Of a DNA stretch of 7,037 nucleotides, positions 1 through 5,492 are shown in pieces. The stretch comes from Campylobacterota bacterium (lineage in GTDB: Bacteria > Campylobacterota > Campylobacteria > Campylobacterales > Sulfurovaceae). The DNA is taken from positions 1 through 7,037 of the forward strand of contig DSAK01000153.1 of NCBI GenBank assembly GCA_011372825.1. Reading direction: 5' to 3'. The first letter of the stretch is position 1. Every line of letters begins with the position of its first letter. The position numbers and the translations under genes are program-made. The notes under the pieces are model-generated. The model did no database searches and was not told the origin of the DNA. It worked only from the letters and a program-made list of their open reading frames with translations.

Positions 1-409
1 CATAGGAAGTTTGCTTTTTATCTTTAGTGTGCTAGTTATCGCTGCTGTTTTGGGATTCTCTTCATTTGCTCTATTTTTGGCGATTCTCTTAGGTGCTATT
101 ATCCTTTTTGCAGGTGTCAAAGCCGCTTTTTTAGCAGTTGTCATCATCTACATACTCTGGGGGCTTATATTTATCATGCAACTACTTTTGTTTGACAACA
201 ACATAGCAAGTGCAAAAGAGTGGTTTTTGGCTCGTTATACCATGAAGAGTTTTCATATAGAGTATTATGCCTTTTATCCACTTCTAGGGATAATATATAT
301 ACTTTTAGAATATTTGCCGCATCTAATATACAAAGATACACTATTGCGTTTTGATCCAAAAAATATATATAAAAAAATGGAGGATTTTCTCTCATCTAAA
401 GAAAAATAA
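1..409 (+). CDS. Unrecognised multi-pass membrane protein, 3' part only
   Basis: The reading frame is open to the left edge (codons ATA-GGA-AGT precede the first TTG at 11), so the gene starts outside the window. The TTG at 11 is not a credible start: the only purine-rich stretch, AGGAAG at 4-9, is one base away from it. Numbered from that TTG, residues 2-62 are almost wholly hydrophobic and could form two or three membrane helices. A polar stretch follows at about 62-84, then another helix at about 85-107 (YYAFYPLLGIIYILLEYL). The tail is short, charged and lysine-rich (KKMEDFLSSKEK) and probably cytoplasmic. I do not recognise the family and assign no function. The gene ends 38 bases before the protease gene, but that gene has its own promoter, so co-transcription is not needed. 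Confidence 0.7.
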   Translation, partial: IGSLLFIFSVLVIAAVLGFSSFALFLAILLGAIILFAGVKAAFLAVVIIYILWGLIFIMQLLLFDNNIASAKEWFLARYTMKSFHIEYYAFYPLLGIIYILLEYLPHLIYKDTLLRFDPKNIYKKMEDFLSSKEK

Positions 410-412
410 ATA

Positions 413-421
413 TGTTATAAT
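413..421 (+). promoter_or_regulatory. Extended -10 promoter of the M48 protease gene
   Basis: TGTTATAAT matches the extended -10 form TGnTATAAT exactly and lies just after the stop of the upstream membrane gene. No good -35 is visible; the upstream DNA is A/T-rich, as is usual for housekeeping promoters in Campylobacterota. Transcription would start near 428. The leader of about 20 bases contains the ribosome binding site AAGGA at 438-442, five bases before the ATG at 448. Confidence 0.6.
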
Positions 422-447
422 TTTTCAAAAACAACAAAAGGATAAAA

Positions 448-1251
448 ATGATTCGAACTCTATTTTCCGCATTACTAGCTTTAATTGCTTTTATAGTTTT
501 TACAGGATGCACTACAAAAGCTCCTGTCACCGGAAGAAATCAGCTTATACTCATGGATCCACAACAAGAGATGGCGATAGGGCACCAAGGGGCGAAGCAA
601 ATTTTAGCAAAATCAAAACGAAGCGCAAACCCTAGATACAACGCCATGCTAAACCGAGTTGGCACAAGAATCGCACAAGCCTCAGGGCAAACAAACTATA
701 GATGGGAATTTCATATGATAGATGATGACAAAACTCCCAATGCTTTTGTACTCCCCGGAGGCAAGGTGTTTGTCTATACTGGAATCTTAAAATATATATC
801 AAGTGATGATGAGCTTGCAGCAGTCGTTGCCCATGAAGTTGGACATGCATTGGCTAGACATGGTGCTGAGAGGATGACTAAGGGGCAACTAGTCAATATG
901 GGTGGTCAGATATTACAAGTTGGACTTGGTGCAAGAGGGGTAAGCGCAGCAAACACAAGTGCCATTCTACAAGCTTTTGGAATGGCATCACAACTAGGAG
1001 TTATCTTGCCTTATTCGCGCGTTCAAGAGTATGAGGCTGACCGGATAGGATTGGTTCTAGCGGCAAAAGCTGGATACAATCCTAGCGCAGCACTTACATT
1101 TTGGCAAAAATTTATACAAGCAGACAAAAGCGGACAACGACAACCTGAATATTTTTCAACCCATCCAGATCCAGCTAACCGCATAGCAAAGATAAAAGAA
1201 TTGCTCCCAGAAGTTATGCCAATATACGAACAAGCTAAAAGAAATAGATAG
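448..1251 (+). CDS. M48 family metalloprotease lipoprotein (LoiP/BepA-like peptidase domain, no TPR part)
   Basis: This is a 267-residue predicted zinc protease of the cell envelope. Residues 1-20 form a lipoprotein signal peptide, with Arg3, a hydrophobic core and lipobox FTG-C; the lipidated cysteine would be Cys21. Residue +2 is Thr rather than Asp, which under the E. coli rule would send it to the outer membrane facing the periplasm. The peptidase domain follows with HEVGH at 129-133 (zinc ligands His129 and His133, catalytic Glu130). The third ligand is probably Glu194 in EYEAD (194-198). THPDP near 238-242 places His239 where BepA has a His that can switch off the zinc site. E. coli BepA carries a C-terminal TPR domain, but this protein stops soon after the peptidase domain, so it is closer in layout to LoiP (YggG). 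By family knowledge its role would be quality control of outer membrane proteins; its substrate cannot be read from sequence. The start is supported by AAGGA five bases upstream. Confidence 0.92.
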   Translation: MIRTLFSALLALIAFIVFTGCTTKAPVTGRNQLILMDPQQEMAIGHQGAKQILAKSKRSANPRYNAMLNRVGTRIAQASGQTNYRWEFHMIDDDKTPNAFVLPGGKVFVYTGILKYISSDDELAAVVAHEVGHALARHGAERMTKGQLVNMGGQILQVGLGARGVSAANTSAILQAFGMASQLGVILPYSRVQEYEADRIGLVLAAKAGYNPSAALTFWQKFIQADKSGQRQPEYFSTHPDPANRIAKIKELLPEVMPIYEQAKRNR

Positions 1252-1255
1252 CCCT

Positions 1256-1293
1256 ATACTTGCTAGAGTGAAACTCTAGCAAGTATTTTATTT
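1256..1293 (+). terminator. Rho-independent terminator after the M48 gene
   Basis: A perfect 13-bp stem (ATACTTGCTAGAG at 1256-1268 with its complement at 1274-1286) closes a 5-base loop TGAAA and is followed by TTTTATTT. It starts five bases after the protease stop codon. Read from the other strand the hairpin also sits just past the argG stop codon (1290-1288), but there it is followed by AGGGC instead of a U tract. It should therefore work well for the plus-strand gene and less well, if at all, for argG. Confidence 0.85.
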
Positions 1294-2535
1294 GATTCTT
1301 TTTGGCTGTTTCTTACCCTCGATAATAAAACGCAAAGCATTTAATCTGATAAACCCTTCAGCATCTGCTTGATTATATACATCATCCTCTTCAAATGTAG
1401 AGTGCGCTTCACTATAAAGTGATGATTCAGAGCTTCTTCCCACAACTATCACATTGCCCTTATAGAGTTTTAGTCTCACTTCACCATTAACATTCTCTTG
1501 GGTGGCATCAATTGCTGCTTGCAATGCTCTTCTCTCTGGAGACCACCAATAGCCGTTATAGATAAGCTTTGCATAGCGAGGCATAAGCTCATCTTTTAGG
1601 TGTGCCTCCTCACGGTCTAATGTGATAGACTCTATAGCTCTGTGGGCTTTAAGCATGATAGTCCCACCTGGAGTCTCATAGCACCCTCTAGCTTTCATCC
1701 CAACATATCTATTTTCCACGATGTCAATTCGCCCAATCCCATGCTTGTTACCATAGTCATTGAGGGTTTTTAGTAAATTTGCAGGACTCATCTCTTTGCC
1801 GTTTATTGAGACTGGATCACCATTTTTGTATCCTATAGTGATATACTCTGCTTTGTCTGGAGCATTTTCTGGACTTGTTGTCCAAAGCCACATACTCTCC
1901 TCTGGTTCATTATCGGGATTTTCAAGCCAAAGACCCTCATAAGAGATATGTAGCAAATTTGCATCCATTGAGTATGGACTCACTGCTGGATTACCATCTG
2001 CATCAAGATGTTTTTGAGATATCTCAATCCCATGTTTTCTTGCGTAAGAGATGAGTTTTTCTCTACTATTTAAATCCCACTCTCTCCATGGAGCAATGAC
2101 AGTGATATCTGGATCGAGCGCAAGATAACCCAACTCAAATCGAACCTGATCATTTCCCTTGCCAGTAGCCCCATGGCTTACTGCATCTGCTCCAACTTGA
2201 GCGGCAATTTCTATCTGTTTTTTTGCTATAAGTGGTCGCGCTATAGAAGTTCCGAGGAGATACTCGCCTTCGTAAATAGCATTTGCCCTAAACATAGGAA
2301 ATACAAAATCTCTTACAAACTCTTCACGCAAATCGACAATAAAGATATTTTCTGGTTTTATCCCAAGCTTCAAAGCTTTTTCTCTTGCAGGTTCCACCTC
2401 TTCACCTTGACCCAAATCAGCGGTAAATGTCACCACTTCACAGTTATACTCATCTTGAAGCCACTTTAGGATGATGCTAGTATCAAGCCCACCACTATAA
2501 GCTAGGACTGCTTTTTTGATAGATTTTTTTACCAT
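1288..2535 (-). CDS. argG: Argininosuccinate synthase
   Basis: This cytosolic enzyme of arginine synthesis joins citrulline and aspartate using ATP, giving argininosuccinate, AMP and pyrophosphate. The 415-residue protein is full length for the roughly 400-residue class; E. coli ArgG belongs to the longer class. The N-type ATP pyrophosphatase loop SGGLDTS is at 14-20 inside AYSGGLDTS. The second signature, GATGKGNDQVRF, is at 122-133. APWREWDL at 148-155, SPYSMDANLLHISYEG around 186-201 and the C-terminal synthetase half are intact. The ATG start puts the first signature at the usual distance from the N-terminus, and AAAGG lies upstream at suitable spacing. It stands alone: it converges on the protease gene and is divergent from pdxJ, with no other arg gene in view. 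The only unusual feature seen is the terminator hairpin lying two bases past its stop codon. Confidence 0.98.
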   Translation of the reverse strand: MVKKSIKKAVLAYSGGLDTSIILKWLQDEYNCEVVTFTADLGQGEEVEPAREKALKLGIKPENIFIVDLREEFVRDFVFPMFRANAIYEGEYLLGTSIARPLIAKKQIEIAAQVGADAVSHGATGKGNDQVRFELGYLALDPDITVIAPWREWDLNSREKLISYARKHGIEISQKHLDADGNPAVSPYSMDANLLHISYEGLWLENPDNEPEESMWLWTTSPENAPDKAEYITIGYKNGDPVSINGKEMSPANLLKTLNDYGNKHGIGRIDIVENRYVGMKARGCYETPGGTIMLKAHRAIESITLDREEAHLKDELMPRYAKLIYNGYWWSPERRALQAAIDATQENVNGEVRLKLYKGNVIVVGRSSESSLYSEAHSTFEEDDVYNQADAEGFIRLNALRFIIEGKKQPKRIK

Positions 2536-2570
2536 TTTTGACCTTTTGTCGAATATATTACATGGTTAAT

Positions 2571-2579
2571 ATTTTAACA
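2571..2579 (-). promoter_or_regulatory. Candidate argG extended -10 with overlapping inverted repeat
   Basis: Read on the minus strand, TGTTAAAAT fits the TGn-TATAAT form with one mismatch, and would start transcription about 29 bases before the argG ATG. An imperfect inverted repeat covers it: GTTAA-TATT-TTAAC at 2565-2578, extending to ATG/CAT at 2562-2580 if one base bulges. TATATT at 2557-2552 (minus strand) is an alternative -10 that would leave only about a 10-base leader. The repeat could be an operator, but it does not closely match the E. coli ARG box and AT-rich DNA gives such repeats by chance. Confidence 0.35.
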
Positions 2580-2606
2580 TAAAAACTCTCATAAAATCTT
2601 TTTGGT

Positions 2607-2624
2607 TATAATAGCAAAAAGGAG
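2607..2624 (+). promoter_or_regulatory. pdxJ -10 box and adjoining ribosome binding site
   Basis: A perfect TATAAT at 2607-2612 is followed closely by AAGGAG at 2619-2624 and, six bases later, the GTG start at 2631. The usual 6-7 base distance from -10 to transcript start would place the 5' end at or just before the ribosome binding site, giving a leader of only about 12 bases. No -35 is evident. The strong, well-spaced AAGGAG is what decides for the GTG start. Confidence 0.55.
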
Positions 2625-2630
2625 TCATCA

Positions 2631-3410
2631 GTGAAGCTAGGCGTAAATATAGACCATATTGCAGTTCTAAGAGAAGCTAGAAGGATAAATGACCCAAATC
2701 CTTTAGATGCCTTATCTATTTGCGAAAAAGTTGGAGTCGAGCAAATCACTATACATCTTAGAGAAGATAGGCGGCATATACAAGACAAAGATGCTCAAGA
2801 GATTATCATACGCTCCAAATTACCTGTCAATCTAGAGTGTGCTATTGAGTCTGGCATGATAGAGATTGCGTGTGCATTAAAACCTCATAGAGTGACTCTA
2901 GTTCCAGAAAAAAGGCAAGAGGTAACTACTGAGGGGGGATTGGCATTATCACTTGAAGACACTAGGCTGACTGATGGTATAAAAAATCTCCATGCACATG
3001 GTATAGAGGTTTCACTCTTTGTGGACCCTACAGATGAAGCCTTATCGGTTTCAAAAGAGCTTGGGGTAGAATGGATAGAGTTTCACACTGGAGCATATGC
3101 CAATATATTTGCTACTTTACATACCAACATCAAAGAGACCCACCATGCCATAAAATCTCTTGACTTACCAAAGAGCACACTACAAGATATGTTAGATAGT
3201 GAGCTTGCAAAACTCAAATCACTAAGTGCCAAAGCACACATTTTAGGACTACATGTAGCAGCTGGTCATGGACTTAACTACGACAATGTAAAAGCTATTG
3301 CACAAATTGATGATATAGAAGAGCTAAACATAGGTCAAAGTATCATAGCCCGTTCAATTTGGGTAGGGCTCAAGAGGGCTATCTTGCAGATGCAAGAGGC
3401 GATAAAGTGA
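2631..3410 (+). CDS. pdxJ: Pyridoxine 5'-phosphate synthase
   Basis: This enzyme performs the last ring-closing step of DXP-dependent vitamin B6 synthesis, condensing deoxyxylulose 5-phosphate with 3-amino-1-hydroxyacetone 1-phosphate. The 259-residue TIM barrel shows all family landmarks: GVNIDHIA at 4-11, HLREDRRH at 42-49, NLE at 67-69, VPEKRQEVTTEGGL at 91-104, HTGAYA at 152-157, AGHGLNYDNV at 211-220 and ELNIGQSII at 231-239. His42, Glu69 and His213 line up with catalytic residues His45, Glu72 and His193 of E. coli PdxJ. It is longer than the 243-residue E. coli protein, mainly through an extra stretch at about 160-190 (HTNIKETHH and following), which I recall as typical of Campylobacter and relatives. 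The start is GTG, chosen because AAGGAG lies six bases upstream and GVNIDHI follows at once. The stop overlaps the pdxA start. Confidence 0.97.
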   Translation: MKLGVNIDHIAVLREARRINDPNPLDALSICEKVGVEQITIHLREDRRHIQDKDAQEIIIRSKLPVNLECAIESGMIEIACALKPHRVTLVPEKRQEVTTEGGLALSLEDTRLTDGIKNLHAHGIEVSLFVDPTDEALSVSKELGVEWIEFHTGAYANIFATLHTNIKETHHAIKSLDLPKSTLQDMLDSELAKLKSLSAKAHILGLHVAAGHGLNYDNVKAIAQIDDIEELNIGQSIIARSIWVGLKRAILQMQEAIK

Positions 3411-4330
3411 TGAAAAAAGTTGCTATTAGTGTGGGTGATTTAAATGGTATCGGCATAGAGCTTATCCTTAAAAATCACACCTTCATCTCACAGCTAGTCA
3501 CTCCACTATACTGTATAGATGAGACGATGCTCCTTCAAGCAAGCCAAAAACTTAACTTGCCAATTCCGCAAGATTTTTATATAGAACATATCGCATCTAA
3601 ACCCTTTGATATTCAAGCAGGCGAGATAGACGCCTCTAGTGGGGAGTATAGTTTTACTTCATTTGCCAAAGCTGTACAATTGGCACAAAACAAAAAAGTA
3701 GATGCGATATGCACCTTGCCAATCCATAAAAAAGCGTGGGAACTAGCTAGTGTGCGATACAAAGGACATACCGATGCGTTGAGAGATTTTTGCCAAAGTG
3801 AGGCCATCATGATGCTTGGATGCCCTGCTTTGTATGTAGCTCTTTTTACAGAACATATCCCCCTTAAAGATGTAGCAGAAAATATAACCGAAGAGAAACT
3901 TATACGATTTCTTATCGATTTTGCCCACAATATCAACACCACCAAAAAAGTAGGGATCTTGGGGCTCAATCCTCACGCTGGTGATGGTGGAGTGCTTGGA
4001 GATGAAGAAGGTATCATACAAGGGGCAATCTCAAAAGCAAATGAAAAAATAGGATATGAATTTTATGATAAAAACATTTTAGTCCCTGATATTGCTTTTA
4101 CGCCACACACAAGAGAGAAATACACTCACTTAGTTGCAATGTACCACGATCAAGGCTTAGCGCCCCTTAAGGCTCTTTATTTTGATGAGAGTATCAATGT
4201 ATCTTTGAATCTACCATTTGTTAGAACTTCAGTAGATCATGGAACCGCATTTGATATCGCCTATAAAAAAGATAGGGCACTAAGTAATAAAAGCTATATC
4301 AATGCGATAAGATACATAGAAAAAAGTTAA
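3410..4330 (+). CDS. pdxA: 4-hydroxythreonine-4-phosphate dehydrogenase
   Basis: This NAD-dependent, metal-requiring dehydrogenase oxidises 4-phosphohydroxy-L-threonine; the product decarboxylates to the amino-ketone phosphate used by PdxJ. The ATG at 3410 is chosen: it overlaps the pdxJ stop as TGATG, has AAGAGG ten bases upstream at 3394-3399, and begins MKKVAISVGDLNGIG as the family should. A longer in-frame version from 3359 would only add translated pdxJ sequence. The resulting 306 residues match the short H. pylori form, below the 329 of E. coli. Motifs are GDLNGIGIE at 9-17, YKGHTDAL at 117-124, TEHIPL at 147-152, LNPHAGDGG at 186-194, MYHDQGL at 244-250 and VDHGTAFDIA at 275-284. His149, His189 and His246 fit the three metal ligands known in E. 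coli PdxA (His166, His211, His266). Translational coupling with pdxJ is likely. Confidence 0.97.
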   Translation: MKKVAISVGDLNGIGIELILKNHTFISQLVTPLYCIDETMLLQASQKLNLPIPQDFYIEHIASKPFDIQAGEIDASSGEYSFTSFAKAVQLAQNKKVDAICTLPIHKKAWELASVRYKGHTDALRDFCQSEAIMMLGCPALYVALFTEHIPLKDVAENITEEKLIRFLIDFAHNINTTKKVGILGLNPHAGDGGVLGDEEGIIQGAISKANEKIGYEFYDKNILVPDIAFTPHTREKYTHLVAMYHDQGLAPLKALYFDESINVSLNLPFVRTSVDHGTAFDIAYKKDRALSNKSYINAIRYIEKS

Positions 4331-4359
4331 AATTTACACAAACAAGACGCTACAGTCAT

Positions 4360-4365
4360 TATAAT
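4360..4365 (+). promoter_or_regulatory. Orphan TATAAT in the gap after pdxA
   Basis: A perfect TATAAT sits 29 bases past the pdxA stop, but no plus-strand gene follows; a transcript from here would run antisense to the cysteine-rich gene and the TPR gene. The box is part of the palindrome ATTATAAT (4358-4365), so it reads as TATAAT on the minus strand too, where it would run antisense into pdxA. TTTACA at 4333-4338 is 21 bases upstream, too far for a good -35. In AT-rich DNA this may be chance. Confidence 0.2.
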
Positions 4366-4399
4366 ACACAAACTAGAAAATCAGATAAAACTCAAATGA

Positions 4400-4441
4400 C
4401 TCCTCTTAGGGGAGACAATCCTAAAAAAGTCCACCTTTTTT
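4400..4441. terminator. Hairpin pair between convergent pdxA and the cysteine-rich gene
   Basis: Two inverted repeats lie where the two transcription units meet. CTCCTC-TTA-GGGGAG (4400-4414) has a 6-bp stem with one G-U pair on the plus strand, but only four pairs plus a mismatch on the minus strand. AAAAAAG-TCCAC-CTTTTTT (4423-4441) has a perfect 7-bp stem whose U run is part of the stem, as in some bidirectional terminators, and it covers the last codons of the cysteine-rich gene. Neither is a textbook terminator because the second stem has only one G-C pair. Bidirectional termination is the likeliest role. Confidence 0.35.
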
Positions 4442-4645
4442 ATGGACGATATTACAATTCTCATCCATACTATCTACTAACTCGTCTTTGCATTTTTGGC
4501 ACAAATAACGACATGTTTGCATATCATAATAGATAGTATCACCATTTGGTAAAAAAGTATAACACTCACTACAAACATTGGTTACTCGCATGAGTATCCC
4601 CTCATTTGCCTCTTGCTCAACAAAACATCTATCACCCTTAGTCAT
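4421..4645 (-). CDS. Small cysteine-rich, probably zinc-binding protein of unknown function
   Basis: This 74-residue protein has cysteines at 7, 25, 28, 45, 49, 52 and 64. The pairs CSEC (25-28) and CQKC (49-52) are 20 residues apart and look like the two knuckles of a zinc-ribbon-type site; Cys45 and Cys64 are extra. There is no signal peptide or membrane segment, so it is probably cytoplasmic. I do not recognise a named family. The gene is real rather than a shadow: AAAAGGAG lies six bases before the ATG, codon content is sensible, and it begins 19 bases after the stop of the TPR gene on the same strand, which suggests an operon. The last codons lie inside an AAAAAAG/CTTTTTT inverted repeat. 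A nucleic-acid-binding or protein-contact role is possible for such folds but is not shown here. Confidence 0.8.
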   Translation of the reverse strand: MTKGDRCFVEQEANEGILMRVTNVCSECYTFLPNGDTIYYDMQTCRYLCQKCKDELVDSMDENCNIVHKKGGLF

Positions 4646-4664
4646 CTAATGCTCCTTTTGTCAA

Positions 4665-5297
4665 TTAGGCAAGCTTTTCTAACATCTCTTTTGCTTCCAC
4701 CAAAGAGTTATCAAGCTCATACGCTTTTGCATATGCTACTTTTGCCTCAGTGGTATCTTGTGTATCAAGTAGAGTATTAGCATAGTTAAAATAGTGCGGC
4801 GCATACTCACTATCTATCTCTATAGCTCTTTTATGATGGACTATAGCTTCTTCTAAATTCCCCTCTTTGTGGAAGATATTTGCCAATGCACTATGAGCCA
4901 AATCATCCCTATCATCAAGAGTCAAAATGGTATTATAAGTCTCTTTCGCATCGTCTAAATTATTTGACTGAAGATAAACATACCCAAGTCGCTGTAACAC
5001 TTCTATATTTTTATCGTCAATTATCAATGCACTTTGGAGAGCTTTTTTTGCTTCGAGCATATCCCCTTTAGCTACTGCCTCATCCCCCAATTTGATTAAC
5101 TCTTGGAACCTGTCTGTTGGTGGTTTAGGTGTTGAAAATATCTTATCAGGGCGACTCACACCTCCTATTTGCTCACTAGGCAAAGTAGCTTCAAAGTCCT
5201 CGCCTCTTTTGGGGTAATCTCCACTAAAAAGCTTCTTGAAAAAAATATAAAATATACCTATAGCAACTAAAGCCAGGAAAATTTGTACGATATTCAT
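4665..5297 (-). CDS. Membrane-anchored TPR protein with four tandem repeats
   Basis: Residues 3-20 (IVQIFLALVAIGIFYIFF) form one hydrophobic helix followed by KK, which suggests an N-terminal anchor with the rest in the cytoplasm. A low-complexity linker rich in Pro, Gly and Ser runs to about residue 62. Four 34-residue TPR units then follow without gaps at 64-97, 98-131, 132-165 and 166-199, each with the expected small residues and an acidic-rich end (for example SALIIDD, NTILTLDD, KRAIEIDS, AKAYELDN), and a short capping helix ends the 210-residue protein. TPRs bind other proteins, so this is probably a scaffold or assembly factor; the partner is unknown. AGGAG at 5307-5303 (minus strand) supports the ATG. 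It is the first gene of a likely two-gene operon with the cysteine-rich protein and is divergent from the YqeY-family gene. Confidence 0.88.
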   Translation of the reverse strand: MNIVQIFLALVAIGIFYIFFKKLFSGDYPKRGEDFEATLPSEQIGGVSRPDKIFSTPKPPTDRFQELIKLGDEAVAKGDMLEAKKALQSALIIDDKNIEVLQRLGYVYLQSNNLDDAKETYNTILTLDDRDDLAHSALANIFHKEGNLEEAIVHHKRAIEIDSEYAPHYFNYANTLLDTQDTTEAKVAYAKAYELDNSLVEAKEMLEKLA

Positions 5298-5342
5298 AAT
5301 CTCTCCTATTTATTTTAAAGATAAGTAAAAAATGTATCTAAA

Positions 5343-5348
5343 ATTATC
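5343..5348 (-). promoter_or_regulatory. Candidate -10 of the TPR operon
   Basis: GATAAT, read on the minus strand, matches TATAAT at five of six positions and would give a leader of about 40 bases before the TPR gene. I find no -35 at 16-18 bases. TAAAAT at about 5319-5314 is a nearer alternative but would start transcription almost on the ribosome binding site. GATAAT lies inside one copy of the ATTATCTCT repeat. Confidence 0.3.
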
Positions 5349-5404
5349 TCTACTCACGCCTTGGTCTATTTTGACAGCAACAATGAGATAAATTTATTAT
5401 CTCT
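5343..5404. repeat. Direct repeat ATTATCTCT with an inverted copy between
   Basis: ATTATCTCT occurs at 5343-5351 and again at 5396-5404, 53 bases apart (about five helical turns). The inverse GAGATAA at 5385-5391 forms a perfect 7-bp stem with the second copy across the 5-base spacer ATTTA, and could pair instead with the first copy. Further TTATC/GATAA cores lie at 5320-5324 and 5420-5424. The first copy covers the candidate -10 of the TPR operon. The second covers TATTAT (5395-5400), which lies 18 bases after a perfect TTGACA (5371-5376) on the plus strand. This could be a regulator site, but chance in AT-rich DNA cannot be excluded. Confidence 0.4.
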
Positions 5405-5455
5405 TGTGCTCTAATAAGGTTATCTTCTATTTTAATTTCATAAAGTAGATTATAG

Positions 5456-5461
5456 TATAAT
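5456..5461 (+). promoter_or_regulatory. -10 box of the YqeY-family gene
   Basis: A perfect TATAAT sits 31 bases before the ATG at 5493, giving a leader of about 25 bases with AGAGAG (5480-5485) as a modest ribosome binding site. As at the other plus-strand promoters here, no -35 is clear. The TTGACA/TATTAT pair upstream (5371-5400) could be a second, more distant promoter for the same gene. Confidence 0.55.
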
Positions 5462-5492
5462 CATTTTAAATTTGCATAGAGAGAGTAAAAAA

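Noticed and set aside
357..378. AT-rich runs (repeated TATATA and poly-A)
   Set aside because: They fall in the coding sequence of the membrane gene and fit general AT-richness; no repeat-tract variation can be inferred from one sequence.
351..635. Plus-strand open frame overlapping the membrane gene end and the protease start
   Set aside because: It overlaps two convincing genes in another frame, covers the protease promoter and signal peptide, and its protein is low-complexity without any domain.
3359..3409. Upstream extension of pdxA by 17 codons
   Set aside because: The added residues are pdxJ coding sequence in another frame. The ATG at 3410 overlaps the pdxJ stop and gives the normal family N-terminus.
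3613..4021. Two minus-strand frames opposite pdxA
   Set aside because: They are antisense to a gene with all its motifs intact, and no promoter or ribosome binding site is seen.
5472..5492. TTG start seven codons before the YqeY-family ATG
   Set aside because: It has no ribosome binding site, and it would place AGAGAG inside the coding sequence, whereas that site is correctly spaced for the ATG.
5298..5492. A tRNA or other structured RNA gene in the largest non-coding gap
   Set aside because: No cloverleaf, T-loop GTTC motif or other known RNA pattern is visible; only the short repeats described can be supported.
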